Source: Stappia stellulata DSM 5886 (GTDB taxonomy: Bacteria > Pseudomonadota > Alphaproteobacteria > Rhizobiales > Stappiaceae). From it: a DNA stretch of 64,000 nt. The stretch is taken from contig NZ_AUIM01000004.1 of NCBI RefSeq assembly GCF_000423705.1, forward strand, positions 972,587 through 1,036,586. Reading direction: 5' to 3'. The position numbers were made by a program, and so were the translations under genes. The notes beneath the pieces were generated by a model that was given only the letters and a program-made list of their open reading frames with translations, was not told the DNA's origin and did no database searches. Shown piece by piece: positions 45,612 to 54,782 of the stretch; the first letter of the stretch is position 1, and each line of letters opens with the position of its first letter.

Positions 45612-47555
45612 TCAGGCGTCGACCTCGACCAGCGAGACCATCGGCGCGCCCTGATCGACCTGCCCGCCTTCGCTGACGAAGACTGTTTCCACCGTGCCGT
45701 CGCGCGGTGCGACGACGGCATGTTCCATTTTCATCGCCTCGACCACGGCCAGCCGGTCGCCCTTGGCGACCGTGTCGCCGGCCGCCACATCGACCGCGAT
45801 CACCTTGCCATGCATCGGCGCCTTGATCGCGGCGGCCCCTTCGGCCTCTTCCGCCACGCGTGCCAGCTGATCGACACGCGCGACCTTGACCGCCCGCCCG
45901 CCTTCCAGCGCATAGACCACGTCACCCGCCCAGCTTACGATGCCCGCGCTCTCGCCGGCGTCCGCATCGCCTTGCGGGACCGCGCGGCCATCGCGCCACG
46001 CCAGTTGAATGTCGCGCGCCTCGCCATCGACCTCGACCCGAACACCGACCGAGCGCTGCCCTGAAAGCTGGAAGGCATCGCGCAGCGCGAAAGGATCGGT
46101 CCACCCGCTCTCCGCCACACCGTCAGCGCTCTCCTGTCCGTCGAGCAGCGCCGCAACCGCCATGGAAATCGTCGCCGGAGACACCGAGCCTTGCGTCAGC
46201 GCTTCGAGATCCCGGTCGATCAGGCCGGTGTCAAAACCGCCGGCCCGGACCTCCGGGTGAGCGACGAGGCTCGCCAGAAAGGCCAGATTGTTCTTCGGAC
46301 CGGCGATCCAGGACACGCCGAACTGATGGGCAAGCCGGTCGAGCGCCTCTTCGCGCGTCGGCGCATAGGCGATGACCTTGGCGATCATCGGATCGTAGAA
46401 GGGCGAGATCTCGCCTCCGGCCTCCACGCCCGTGTCGATGCGAATGCCCTCGCCTTCCGGCAACATCAGAAGATCGAGCGTGCCGGTCGACGGCAGGAAG
46501 CCGCTGTCTGGATCTTCCGCATAGAGCCGCACCTCCACCGCGTGGCCGTCGAGACGGATCTCGTCCTGCGTCAGCGGCAGACCCTCGCCCGAGGCGACAC
46601 GAAACTGCCATTCGACCAGATCCTGCCCGGTGACAAGCTCGGTCACCGGATGCTCCACCTGGAGCCGCGTGTTCATCTCCATGAACCAGAAGCCGTCGGG
46701 CCGGAGCGCCCCGGAGCCGTCGGCGATGAATTCGATGGTGCCGGCACCGGCGTAATCGACCGCCTTGGCCGCGGCCACCGCCGCATCGCCCATTGCGGCG
46801 CGGGTTTCCTCGCTCATGCCGGGGGCCGGCGCCTCCTCAAGCACCTTCTGGTGGCGGCGCTGCGCGGAGCAGTCACGCTCGAACAGATGCACCGCATTGC
46901 CCTTGCCGTCGCCGAACACCTGGATTTCCACGTGGCGCGGATTGAGGATGAATTTCTCGATCAGAACGCGCGGATCGCCAAAGGCCGATTGCGCCTCGCG
47001 CTGCGCGGAGGCAAGTGCCGCCTCGAACTCGATGGCCTTGTCGACCCGGCGCATGCCCTTGCCACCGCCGCCGGCCACCGCCTTGATCAAGACCGGATAC
47101 CCGATCTCATAGGCTTTCCGCTTGAGGAATTCCGCGTCCTGCCGGTCGCCGTGATAGCCGGGCACGACCGGCACCCCGGCCTTTTCCATCAGCGCCTTGG
47201 CCCCGTCCTTCAGGCCCATGGCCCGGATCGCGGCCGCTGACGGCCCGACGAAGACGATCCCGGCATCGGCACAGGCCTGCGCGAAGGCGGCGTTTTCCGA
47301 CAGGAACCCGTAGCCCGGATGGATCGAGGCTGCACCCGTTTGACGCGCCGCCTCCAGGATGCGCTCTCCAACCAGATAGCTTTCCGAACTCGGCGCCGGC
47401 CCGATGGCGACCGCTTCGTCCGCCATGCGCACGTGAAGCGCGTTGCGGTCGGCCTCCGAATAGACGGCGATGGTACGCAGGCCCAGACGCCGCGCGGTCT
47501 TGATGATGCGGCAGGCGATTTCCCCGCGATTGGCGATCAGCACCGAATCCAGCAT
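45612..47555 (-). CDS. mccA: Methylcrotonoyl-CoA carboxylase alpha (biotin-containing) subunit
   Basis: The 647-aa protein carries a biotin carboxylase with ATP-grasp fold and a C-terminal biotinyl domain. SVLIANRGEIACRIIKTARRLG opens it (cut as IANRGEIACR), the ATP-binding GGGGKGMR (about 163) and HVEIQVFGD (about 209) follow, and the biotin site is EAMKMEH (Lys at about 611). It fits methylcrotonyl-CoA carboxylase because mccB sits 60 bp upstream on the same strand, and ivd and liuR lie 8-10 kb away. An acetyl/propionyl-CoA carboxylase is less likely by context. Confidence 0.9.
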   Translation of the reverse strand: MLDSVLIANRGEIACRIIKTARRLGLRTIAVYSEADRNALHVRMADEAVAIGPAPSSESYLVGERILEAARQTGAASIHPGYGFLSENAAFAQACADAGIVFVGPSAAAIRAMGLKDGAKALMEKAGVPVVPGYHGDRQDAEFLKRKAYEIGYPVLIKAVAGGGGKGMRRVDKAIEFEAALASAQREAQSAFGDPRVLIEKFILNPRHVEIQVFGDGKGNAVHLFERDCSAQRRHQKVLEEAPAPGMSEETRAAMGDAAVAAAKAVDYAGAGTIEFIADGSGALRPDGFWFMEMNTRLQVEHPVTELVTGQDLVEWQFRVASGEGLPLTQDEIRLDGHAVEVRLYAEDPDSGFLPSTGTLDLLMLPEGEGIRIDTGVEAGGEISPFYDPMIAKVIAYAPTREEALDRLAHQFGVSWIAGPKNNLAFLASLVAHPEVRAGGFDTGLIDRDLEALTQGSVSPATISMAVAALLDGQESADGVAESGWTDPFALRDAFQLSGQRSVGVRVEVDGEARDIQLAWRDGRAVPQGDADAGESAGIVSWAGDVVYALEGGRAVKVARVDQLARVAEEAEGAAAIKAPMHGKVIAVDVAAGDTVAKGDRLAVVEAMKMEHAVVAPRDGTVETVFVSEGGQVDQGAPMVSLVEVDA

Positions 47556-47615
47556 GGCGATCCTCTTGTCTTTCAGGCTTGAAACGCGCCCGCCGGAAAG
47601 CGGCGGGCCGCCATG

Positions 47616-49244
47616 TCACATGCGGAAAATGCCGAAGCGCGTCTCCGGGATCGGCGCATTCAGGCTTGCGGAAAAGGCGAGACCCAGCACCCTGCGGGTT
47701 TCCTGCGGCAGGATGATGCCGTCGTCCCAAAGCCGCGCGGTGGCATGATAGGGATGCCCCTCCGCCTCGTATTTCTCGCGGATCGGCGTCTTGAACGCGA
47801 CCTCCTCCTCCGCGCTCCAGGTCCCGCCGTCGGCCTCGATGTTGTCGCGCTTGACGGTGGCCAGCACGCTCGCCGCCTGCTCGCCCCCCATGACCGAGAT
47901 CCGCGCGTTCGGCCACATGAACAGGAACCGCGGTCCATAGGCGCGCCCGCACATGCCATAGTTTCCCGCGCCATAGGAGCCGCCGACGATCACGGTGATC
48001 TTGGGCACCTTGGCGCTTGCCACCGCCGTCACCAGCTTGGCCCCGTCCTTGGCGATTCCACCGGCCTCATACTCGCGTCCGACCATGAAGCCGGTGATGT
48101 TTTGCAGGAAGAGCAGCGGGATCTTGCGCTGGCAGCACAATTCGACGAAATGCGCGCCCTTGAGCGCGGATTCCGAAAAGAGAATGCCGTTGTTGGCAAT
48201 CACACCGACCGGCATGCCCATGATCCGGGCAAAGCCCGTCACCAACGTGGTGCCATAGGTCGCCTTGAACTCGTCGAACTCCGAACCGTCGACGATGCGG
48301 CCAATGACCTCGCGAATGTCATATTGCTTGCGCAGATCGACCGGCACGACGCCTTCCAGCTCGCCCGGATCGAGCACCGGATCGCGCGCGGGCTGCAGTG
48401 CCGCCTCCGGCGTCTTGACCGTGTTCAGATTGGCGACGATGCGCCGCGCCTGCGCCAGTGCCTGATCGTCGTCGATGGCGTAGTGATCGGCCACACCGGA
48501 GACGCGCGCATGGACCTCGGCGCCACCCAGATCCTCCGCCGACACCTCCTCGCCCGTGGCCGCCTTGACCAACGGCGGTCCGGCGAGGAAGATCGTGCCC
48601 TGCCGGCGCACGATGACGGTTTCGTCCGACATCGCCGGCACATAGGCCCCGCCCGCCGTACAGGACCCCATGACGACAGCGATCTGCGGAATGCCCGCCG
48701 CCGACATGTTGGCCTGATTGTAAAAGATGCGGCCAAAGTGGTCGCGGTCGGGAAACACCTCGGTCTGGTTCGGCAGGTTGGCGCCGCCGGAATCGACCAG
48801 ATAGATGCAGGGCAGACGGTTTTCCATCGCGACTTCCTGCGCGCGCAGGTGCTTCTTCACCGTCATCGGGTAGTAGGTGCCGCCCTTGATGGTGGCATCG
48901 TTGCACACGATCATGCAGTCGCGGCCCGACACACGGCCGATGCCGGTGATCAGTCCCGCGCCATGGATCGCATCCCCGTACATCCCGTGCGCGGCAAGCG
49001 CACCAAGCTCCAGGAACGGCGTGCCGGGATCGAGAAGCCGCGTCACCCGCTCGCGCGGCAGAAGCTTGCCCCGCGACAGATGCCGCTCGCGCGCCCGCTG
49101 GTTGCCGCCGCGCGCGGCTTCGGCCCGCTTTTGCGCGAGATCCTCCGCCAGTGCCGCCCAGGCACTGCGATTGGCTTCCAGCTCCGCGCCCTGGATTGTG
49201 GAATTGCTGCGCAGGATCGCCACCCGTTCGCCCCCTCGGTTCAT
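47616..49244 (-). CDS. mccB: Methylcrotonoyl-CoA carboxylase beta subunit
   Basis: The 542-aa carboxyltransferase subunit moves CO2 from biotin to 3-methylcrotonyl-CoA in leucine breakdown. Family features include [22 protein letters not shown] (about 59-80), [18 protein letters not shown], the oxyanion region [17 protein letters not shown] (about 218) and [22 protein letters not shown] (cut at [16 protein letters not shown], about 432). An internal GTG (49223) has a better GAGGGGG site than the ATG at 49244, so the start is uncertain by seven codons. LiuR-like operator lies about 50 bp upstream. Confidence 0.93.
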   Translation of the reverse strand: MNRGGERVAILRSNSTIQGAELEANRSAWAALAEDLAQKRAEAARGGNQRARERHLSRGKLLPRERVTRLLDPGTPFLELGALAAHGMYGDAIHGAGLITGIGRVSGRDCMIVCNDATIKGGTYYPMTVKKHLRAQEVAMENRLPCIYLVDSGGANLPNQTEVFPDRDHFGRIFYNQANMSAAGIPQIAVVMGSCTAGGAYVPAMSDETVIVRRQGTIFLAGPPLVKAATGEEVSAEDLGGAEVHARVSGVADHYAIDDDQALAQARRIVANLNTVKTPEAALQPARDPVLDPGELEGVVPVDLRKQYDIREVIGRIVDGSEFDEFKATYGTTLVTGFARIMGMPVGVIANNGILFSESALKGAHFVELCCQRKIPLLFLQNITGFMVGREYEAGGIAKDGAKLVTAVASAKVPKITVIVGGSYGAGNYGMCGRAYGPRFLFMWPNARISVMGGEQAASVLATVKRDNIEADGGTWSAEEEVAFKTPIREKYEAEGHPYHATARLWDDGIILPQETRRVLGLAFSASLNAPIPETRFGIFRM

Positions 49245-49292
49245 CGTGCCGACCGCCCCCGGACGGCCACGGCCTCATTCGGGAAAAGACAT

Positions 49293-49317
49293 TGAATGAC
49301 GTTTACGTGCCAGTCAA
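49293..49317 (-). promoter_or_regulatory. LiuR-like operator and promoter of mccBA
   Basis: On the minus strand the site reads TTGACT-GGC-ACGTAAA-C-GT-C-ATTCA. It is nearly identical to the one at 58278-58302. TTGACT can serve as a -35, with CAATGT 17 bp beyond as -10, so the conserved element fills the spacer, as expected for a MerR-family regulator. Confidence 0.65.
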
Positions 49318-49361
49318 CGTCTTAAGATTTATTAAGTAAAATCATATACTTAAGATACAAA

Positions 49362-50006
49362 TCAAACCTCGTCCGCGTCAACGATTGCCGTTTCCTTGGC
49401 TGCCTCCGCACACCATGCCTGCATCAGCGGATGCGCCATCACCGCCTCCGCGTAGGCCCGTTCTGTCTCGCCCATCTCCAGCGTGTAAGTGAGAAACCGG
49501 GTGACGACCGGCGCGAAGAAACAGTCGGCGGCGGAAAACGCGCCGAAGAGAAAGGGGCCGCTGTCGCCGGCCTTCGACCGGCAGGTCGTCCAGATCTCGC
49601 GGATACGGGCGATGTCGCGCCCGGCCTCCGGGTCTTGCGGATGCGGCGCCGGTGTCCGGCGCAGGTTCATCGGAAAATGTCCCCGCAAGGCGGGAAAGCC
49701 GGAATGAAACTCCGCGCAGATCGAGCGCGCATGGGCACGGGCATGGGGCGCGGCTGGCCACAGGCCCGCATCGGGAAACCGCTCGGCCAGATATTCGATG
49801 ATCGACAGCGTATCCCAGACCGTCACATCGCCATCGATCAGCACCGGCACGCGCCCGGCCGGAGACAGTCCCTCGATGCGGTCGTAAAACTCCGGAGTAT
49901 CGAGCGGGAGCAGTTCTTCCTCGAAGGACGTGCCGGTCAGCGCGAGCGCGAGCCAGGCGCGCAGTGACCAGGAGGAGTAATTTTTGTTTCCGACAATCAA
50001 CTTCAT
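49362..50006 (-). CDS. Glutathione S-transferase family protein
   Basis: The 214-aa GST has MKLIVGNKNYSSWSLRAWLAL at its N-terminus (Ser at about 11, SSWS, as in zeta/theta-like bacterial GSTs), GRVPVLIDGDVTVWDTLSIIEYLAE (about 50-74) and a helical C-terminal domain (PFLFGAFSAADCFFAPVVTRFLTY). Maleylacetoacetate isomerase-like is possible but not certain. Start at 50006 or 50018. It ends 117 bp before the mccB promoter region. Confidence 0.88.
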   Translation of the reverse strand: MKLIVGNKNYSSWSLRAWLALALTGTSFEEELLPLDTPEFYDRIEGLSPAGRVPVLIDGDVTVWDTLSIIEYLAERFPDAGLWPAAPHARAHARSICAEFHSGFPALRGHFPMNLRRTPAPHPQDPEAGRDIARIREIWTTCRSKAGDSGPFLFGAFSAADCFFAPVVTRFLTYTLEMGETERAYAEAVMAHPLMQAWCAEAAKETAIVDADEV

Positions 50007-50099
50007 GGCAATCAGCATCCATCTTGCACGGGAAATGATTCGCCTTACGGAAGGCAGTGCTGTTTAGTGTGGCCGAATTCCGATGACTGCGACAGCCAG

Positions 50100-50672
50100 A
50101 TGATCCAGCTTCCTTCACTCCGCCGCCTGATACCCGCAGTGCCGACGCTTGCCCTTCTTCTGGGGATGACGGGTGCTGCCATGCCGCAAGTGCCCGCGCC
50201 GGAGCCCTACATCGTCGCCAACACCGCAACGCTCGTCCGCTCCGACCAGGGTCTCGAGATCGTGCCGACGGGGTTCGACCAGCGGCTGGTGCATATCGCC
50301 CTTTCCGAGGACCGGAGGGAACTCCTGATCGATGCCGGCGCGTCCATGCGTCTGTGGCGCATTCCCACAGGCCTTGCGCGGATCGAATGGCCGGTGTCGG
50401 CTGGCGTCAACCTGTCACGTGACGATGCCGTCGTCCTCGCCGGCGTGGCCTCCGCCGAAGAGGTGCCCAGTTGGGGCGCCGAAGTGGACTGGCCAGGCCT
50501 CGGTCCGGTGACCCTGATTGTCTTTGAAATGGGCCCCATGCGCTTCGGCGGACTGCTGTCGAGCACGCCGGCCGGCGTCCGCAAACTCCGGCAGATGGTT
50601 TTCCAGCGCGCCTCGTCCCACGGCCGGCAACGCCCGAAACCCCGCCCCGTCGAGGCGTGCCCGGCCTGCTGA
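50100..50672 (+). CDS. Secreted protein of unknown function
   Basis: The 190-aa protein starts with a hydrophobic signal-like segment (LIPAVPTLALLLGMTGAAMPQ, about residues 10-30). The mature part has YIVANTATLVRSDQGLEIVPTGFDQRLV, a WRIPTGLARIEWPVSAGVNLSRDDAVVL region and a basic C-terminus. Coding use looks normal, but I recognise no family. It converges with the rhodanese gene, 13 bp away. Confidence 0.55.
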   Translation: MIQLPSLRRLIPAVPTLALLLGMTGAAMPQVPAPEPYIVANTATLVRSDQGLEIVPTGFDQRLVHIALSEDRRELLIDAGASMRLWRIPTGLARIEWPVSAGVNLSRDDAVVLAGVASAEEVPSWGAEVDWPGLGPVTLIVFEMGPMRFGGLLSSTPAGVRKLRQMVFQRASSHGRQRPKPRPVEACPAC

Positions 50673-50685
50673 GCGCTGCCGGCGG

Positions 50686-51102
50686 TCAAGGCGCCTTGCT
50701 GTCTTTCGTTTCTTCGTCGACCGGCCCGCCCTGCGCCTTCCAGGCGCCGAAACCGCCGTCGATATGCGCGACACGCGTCAATCCCATGTCCTGCACCGTC
50801 TTCGTTGCAAGCGCTGAACGCCAGCCGGCGGCGCAGAAGAAGACGAACCGCTTGTCCTCGCCAAACACCGGCTTGTGATAGGGGCTGTCCGGATCGACCC
50901 AGAATTCCAGCATGCCGCGCGGAGCATGAACGGCACCCGGCATCCGCCCTTCCCGCCCCAGCTCCCGGATATCGCGGATGTCGACGAACACGACCTGCGG
51001 GTCGCCATGAAGCGCCATGGCTTCGGCCACGCTCAGCGTCTCGATCTCGGCGTTGGCCGCTTCGATCAGCGCCTTGTAGCCTCTGGTTATCGCTCCCGCC
51101 AT
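50686..51102 (-). CDS. Rhodanese-like sulfurtransferase
   Basis: The 138-aa single-domain rhodanese has the catalytic Cys in FVFFCAAGWRSALAT (about residue 93). VVFVDIRDIRELGREGRMPGAVHAPRGML (about 38-66) is the standard N-terminal half, and VAHIDGGFGAWKAQGGPV closes the fold. Such proteins carry sulfane sulfur; physiological partner unknown. The start MAGAITRGYKALIEAANAEI is supported by GGAGAGGGA upstream. Confidence 0.92.
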   Translation of the reverse strand: MAGAITRGYKALIEAANAEIETLSVAEAMALHGDPQVVFVDIRDIRELGREGRMPGAVHAPRGMLEFWVDPDSPYHKPVFGEDKRFVFFCAAGWRSALATKTVQDMGLTRVAHIDGGFGAWKAQGGPVDEETKDSKAP

Positions 51103-51223
51103 CGTGTCCCTCTCCTGTTTTGGTCCCGCCGCCTTTCGGTCAGTCTTTGCCCTGCGGCCGGGTTTTTCAAGACGCGAAAGAGGCAACGGCAGAACGAACG
51201 GCCGGAATGCGCAAGACACAAAC

Positions 51224-51252
51224 AAAAAGGGGCGCGGCCCCGCCGCACCCCT
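51224..51252 (-). terminator. Terminator after the small membrane protein gene
   Basis: On the minus strand GGGGC and GCCCC form a short stem followed by TTTTTGTTTG. It lies about 40 bp past the 44-residue gene. Confidence 0.7.
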
Positions 51253-51292
51253 GTCTCGATTCCGGTGTCCGCGGCCCCGGGCCGCGCAACGT

Positions 51293-51427
51293 CTATTGAA
51301 CCGCCACCACCGTGGCGGGACCGACGTCGGCACCGCCGAATACGACCATCAAGGCGAGAACGCCACCGGCCAGGATAACGGCCCATGCCGCCACGCCCCA
51401 GCAGGATTTCTGCACATGTTCGTCCAT
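51293..51427 (-). CDS. Small single-helix membrane protein (44 aa)
   Basis: The protein reads MDEHVQKSCWGVAAWAVILA, then GGVLALMVVFGG and ADVGPATVVAVQ. The central part (about 10-31) is one membrane helix. It is too short for standard ORF cut-offs but has an ATG and its own terminator, so it looks real. It resembles small alphaproteobacterial membrane peptides of unknown role. Confidence 0.55.
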   Translation of the reverse strand: MDEHVQKSCWGVAAWAVILAGGVLALMVVFGGADVGPATVVAVQ

Positions 51428-51777
51428 GAGAACCCCTTGCCCGATCCTGAGCCCATGATGAGTTGCGGCGGCACCAATTGCGCGCCGTGTTCGGACGAGC
51501 GGGATTTAACGATTTGGAAAGGCTTTCGCAAGGTGAAAAAATGGGCGACCTGCCGTGCGCGTCACGCATGGCGGTTTTTCCGCCCTCTCCCCTCCGGTTG
51601 CCCACAGGGGCTTGTGGAGGAAACATCGCGCCGACGACCGGAAATCCGCCGTTTCTCCGCTCTTGCGCCCGAAATCGGCGACGCGCGCAAAGTCACCGCC
51701 TTGCTTGATCGCACGCCCGTCCGGGGCCACTGTGTCGCAGGCGCATGTCGCGCACCGCTGCCGGCACAGGAACTCTG
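51428..51777. other. Intergenic region upstream of DUF599
   Basis: About 350 bases separate the divergent small membrane protein gene and the DUF599 gene. I see no gene here; it must carry both promoters. Confidence 0.4.
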
Positions 51778-52533
51778 ATGGACATTCTTACCGCCCTCGA
51801 TCTTGCTGCGCTTGCCTGGTTCCTGGCGGGCTGGCTTGGCTTTCACGCAGTCGTTGAGCTGTCGCCCTTGCGCAAGCGCACGCTGTCGCATGCGATGAAC
51901 CGGCATCGCATCGGCTGGATGCTGGAAATGAGCCGCCGGCCGGTGAGGATCATGGACATCGCCGTCGCCGGCGGGCTTCAGCAGGGCACGGGCTTCTTCG
52001 CCTCGACCTCGCTTCTGGCGATCGGTGGCTGTTTCGCCCTTCTGACCTCGACCGAATCGGTCTTTCGGATCATGCAGGACCTCGGACTGGACGAAGGACG
52101 CAACCCCGCCACCTGGGAATTGAAGGTGATCGGCCTGACGCTGATCTATGCCTATGCGTTCTTCAAGTTCGGCTGGGCCTATCGGCTGTTCAACTACGCC
52201 ACGATCATGATGGGCGCCATGCCCGACGGAGACCCGAAGCCGGCGCATGTGGCGGACTTCGCCAAACGCGCGGGCGGCATGATGGTGCTCGCCGGCGGCC
52301 ACTTCAATCGCGGGCAGCGGGCGTTTTTCTTCTCCATCGGATATCTCGGCTGGTTCGCCGACGCCCGTGTGTTTTTCGTCACCACCCTTTTCGTGATGAT
52401 CGTCCTCACCAGGCGTCAGTTCGCCTCCAGGGCAAGAACCCTCGCCGTTTCCGCACACCAGTCGCCATCGGACCCGATCGCCGACAAGGGCGCCATGAAG
52501 ACGGAGACAGGCTCGGCAAACCCCTTCACCTGA
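51778..52533 (+). CDS. DUF599 family membrane protein
   Basis: The 251-aa protein has four or five helices and the DUF599 pattern: LDLAALAWFLAGWLGFHAVVE, MNRHRIGWMLEMSRRPVRIMDIAVAGGLQQGTGFFASTSLLAIGG (cut at MNRHRIGWML) and FKFGWAYRLFNYATIMMGAMP. Function unknown. Its last 39 codons overlap the adenylate cyclase gene on the opposite strand by 118 bp, and this tail has no family resemblance, so the end may have drifted through loss of an earlier stop. Confidence 0.88.
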   Translation: MDILTALDLAALAWFLAGWLGFHAVVELSPLRKRTLSHAMNRHRIGWMLEMSRRPVRIMDIAVAGGLQQGTGFFASTSLLAIGGCFALLTSTESVFRIMQDLGLDEGRNPATWELKVIGLTLIYAYAFFKFGWAYRLFNYATIMMGAMPDGDPKPAHVADFAKRAGGMMVLAGGHFNRGQRAFFFSIGYLGWFADARVFFVTTLFVMIVLTRRQFASRARTLAVSAHQSPSDPIADKGAMKTETGSANPFT

Positions 52534-53660
52534 AAGCTGCCCATCAGTCCGGCGCGGCAGCCCATGATGTCGGCGATGGCCTCCGAGACGAGAATGTCCT
52601 GGTTGAGATCGCGGGTGAGCCCGGCGATCCGGGACGCCAGGTTAACGACCGGTCCGACAACGGTGAAATCGAGCCGCGTCTTTGCGCCGACATTGCCGAA
52701 GAAGACGTCGCCGGCATGCAGGGCAATGCCGACACGCAGTTCCTGCGACTTTTCGCAACAGGTGCGGTTGATCTCGGAGATCCTCTCCACCGCGTCGCGT
52801 GCGGCCATAAGCGCCTGTCGGGACGCTTCGCGTGCGCTCTCCGGGCAGCGGTAGGGAAAGACCGTCATCACCTCGTCGCCGATGAATTTCAGCACCTCGC
52901 CGCCATGCGCCTCGACGGCGCTCGTGATCGCCTCGAAATAGGCATTGAGCAACGCGATCAGCTTATCGCCGGGCAACGCGTTGGAGAGCTCGGTGAAGCC
53001 GCGCAGGTCGGCAAAGCCGACGACGGCCGAAATCGTCTCGCCGTCGCCGCGATGAACGGTCCCCTCCAGAACGCGCTCGCCGGCGCGGTGCCCGACATAG
53101 GTTTCCATCAAGGTGCGCGACGTGCGTTTCAGGGTCTGCAGCTCGCAGATCAGCGCCAGCGGCCGGGTGATTGCCTCCAGAAGACCGATCTCGGCGCCGG
53201 AAAAGCCGTTCCTTGCGCGGGTCGCGAAGCTCACCCCCTTCAGCGAACCGTCGGAAAACGGCATCGGCAGAATGATGTAGTCGGTATATCCACCCTCGAT
53301 CAGATCCGGCGTGATGCCGAAGTGCGGCGGCTCTTCATCGCCGATCAGCCGGATGCGCACACTGCGTCTCTCGGTGTAGACCACCTTCAGCGGGCTGGCC
53401 AGATACACCTCGTTGGTCTCCGCCGACTCGAAATAGCGGCGCATTTCCCGCTCGCCGTCGCTGCTCCACAAAGCGCTTTCCGCGCGAACATTGGGATGCA
53501 GCAGCGGGATCGAGGTGGAAATCCGCTCGACGAGCAAGCCGCTCTTGCGCAACCGCTGCGCCAGCGTCTCGATGAGCTCCAGACTGTCGCCGATCATGAC
53601 GGCTTCGCCATAAAGCCATTCCATGACATCGGCGGCCAGCACGGTTGCGTTGATCGTCAT
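52416..53660 (-). CDS. Adenylate/guanylate cyclase (class III) with N-terminal sensor region
   Basis: The 414-aa protein has an N-terminal region of about 190 aa resembling a GAF-like sensor and a class III cyclase domain. Metal-binding residues are in VVGFADLRGFTELSN (Asp about 226) and VLKFIGDEVMTVF (Asp about 272). The purine-selecting pair Lys (LKFIGDE) and Asp (LDFTVVGP) indicates ATP, so it makes cAMP. The transition-state Asn/Arg are in VVNLASRIAG. The start MTINATVLAADVMEWL at 53660 is preferred over 53750. It overlaps DUF599. Confidence 0.92.
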   Translation of the reverse strand: MTINATVLAADVMEWLYGEAVMIGDSLELIETLAQRLRKSGLLVERISTSIPLLHPNVRAESALWSSDGEREMRRYFESAETNEVYLASPLKVVYTERRSVRIRLIGDEEPPHFGITPDLIEGGYTDYIILPMPFSDGSLKGVSFATRARNGFSGAEIGLLEAITRPLALICELQTLKRTSRTLMETYVGHRAGERVLEGTVHRGDGETISAVVGFADLRGFTELSNALPGDKLIALLNAYFEAITSAVEAHGGEVLKFIGDEVMTVFPYRCPESAREASRQALMAARDAVERISEINRTCCEKSQELRVGIALHAGDVFFGNVGAKTRLDFTVVGPVVNLASRIAGLTRDLNQDILVSEAIADIMGCRAGLMGSFQVKGFAEPVSVFMAPLSAIGSDGDWCAETARVLALEAN

Positions 53661-53870
53661 GGATGCCCCTTCGCCCCGGGTCGCCCGGGCCCCTGCTGTC
53701 TGCCACGTCGCGACCCGAAATGCCGCATTGCCGCGCGGCCGAAGCGCCACGCCAAACCGAGCCGGGCCCGGCGTATTGCCGCGGGGGCAGGCTCCAAGCT
53801 TATCTAGGGCCGGAGTTTAGCCGAAAAAAGACCGTTTCGCGATCACGTGTTCCCCAGAGGCAGGAAAAGC

Positions 53871-54698
53871 CTATTCGGCGTCCCACTCCGGCGCGAAATC
53901 CGGATCGACCCGGCGCCCGTTCCCGCTGCCCAGCGCGAAGATCGCGTCCATCTCGTCCGCGCTCAGCTCGAAGTCGAAAATCGCCGCATTCTCGGCAAGC
54001 CGTGCCGGGTTTCCGGTCTTGGGGATCGCGGCCACATTGTCCTGCTGCACCAGCCAGCGCAGCGTGACCTGGACCTCCGATTTGCCGTGACGCTTCGCGA
54101 TGTCGCGAATGACCTGCTGCTCGCGCACCGCGCCCTTCTGGATCGGGGAATAGGCGGTCAGCCCCATGCCGGCCTCGGCAAGCGCCGCGCGCACCGCCTT
54201 CTGGGACAGCTGCGGGTGATACTCCACCTGATTGAGCGACAGCGCTCCACCGGTGAGATCCTGTGCCTCGCGCACCAGCGCGGCCGTGAAATTCGACACG
54301 CCGATCGCCCGCGCCCAGCCGCGCGCGCGCACCTCGAGCAGAGCCTCCATCTGTTCCTTCAAGGGAACATGGGCATTCGGCCAATGGATCAGGAAGAGGT
54401 CGACATGCTCAAGCCCGAGCCGGTCGAGACTGTCCTCGCAGGAGCGCAGCATCAGCTCCGGGTCGAGGCGGTCGTGCCAAACCTTGGTGGTGAGAAAATA
54501 GTCGTCGCGCGAACGCCCCGATGCCCGAAGGCCGGCCCCGACATCCTTTTCGTTGTCGTACATCGCCGCCGTATCGACATGGGACCAGCCGCTTTCCAGC
54601 GCGGCCCGCACGATGTCACGGCACGGTTCGCCGCTGAGCGGCCAGGTGCCAAGGCCCAGCGCCGGCATGTCGATGCCATTGAGAGACAGGTATTTCAT
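53871..54698 (-). CDS. Aldo/keto reductase
   Basis: The 275-aa AKR uses NADPH to reduce carbonyls. Catalytic Asp-Tyr are in VDTAAMYDNEKDVG (Asp about 42, Tyr about 47), Lys in LTTKVWHDRL (about 72) and His in FLIHWPNAHVPL (about 105). LNQVEYHPQLSQ and the C-terminal AIPKTGNPARL motif are standard. The related 2,5-diketogluconate reductase type is likely; substrate unknown. It sits 84 bp downstream of the clpP-like gene. Confidence 0.93.
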   Translation of the reverse strand: MKYLSLNGIDMPALGLGTWPLSGEPCRDIVRAALESGWSHVDTAAMYDNEKDVGAGLRASGRSRDDYFLTTKVWHDRLDPELMLRSCEDSLDRLGLEHVDLFLIHWPNAHVPLKEQMEALLEVRARGWARAIGVSNFTAALVREAQDLTGGALSLNQVEYHPQLSQKAVRAALAEAGMGLTAYSPIQKGAVREQQVIRDIAKRHGKSEVQVTLRWLVQQDNVAAIPKTGNPARLAENAAIFDFELSADEMDAIFALGSGNGRRVDPDFAPEWDAE

Positions 54699-54782
54699 TG
54701 CAGGATCCTCTTCGGTGACAACGTCTCCGGCGTGCGGACATGATTCGGGCGGGAACCGCGAAGGAACCCGCCCGAAGGAACC

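Noticed and set aside
49322-49353. TTAA-N6-TTAA and nearby TTAA repeats as a CtrA site
   Set aside because: CtrA requires TTAA-N7-TTAA. The spacing is one base short, and the AT-rich context makes TTAA common by chance.
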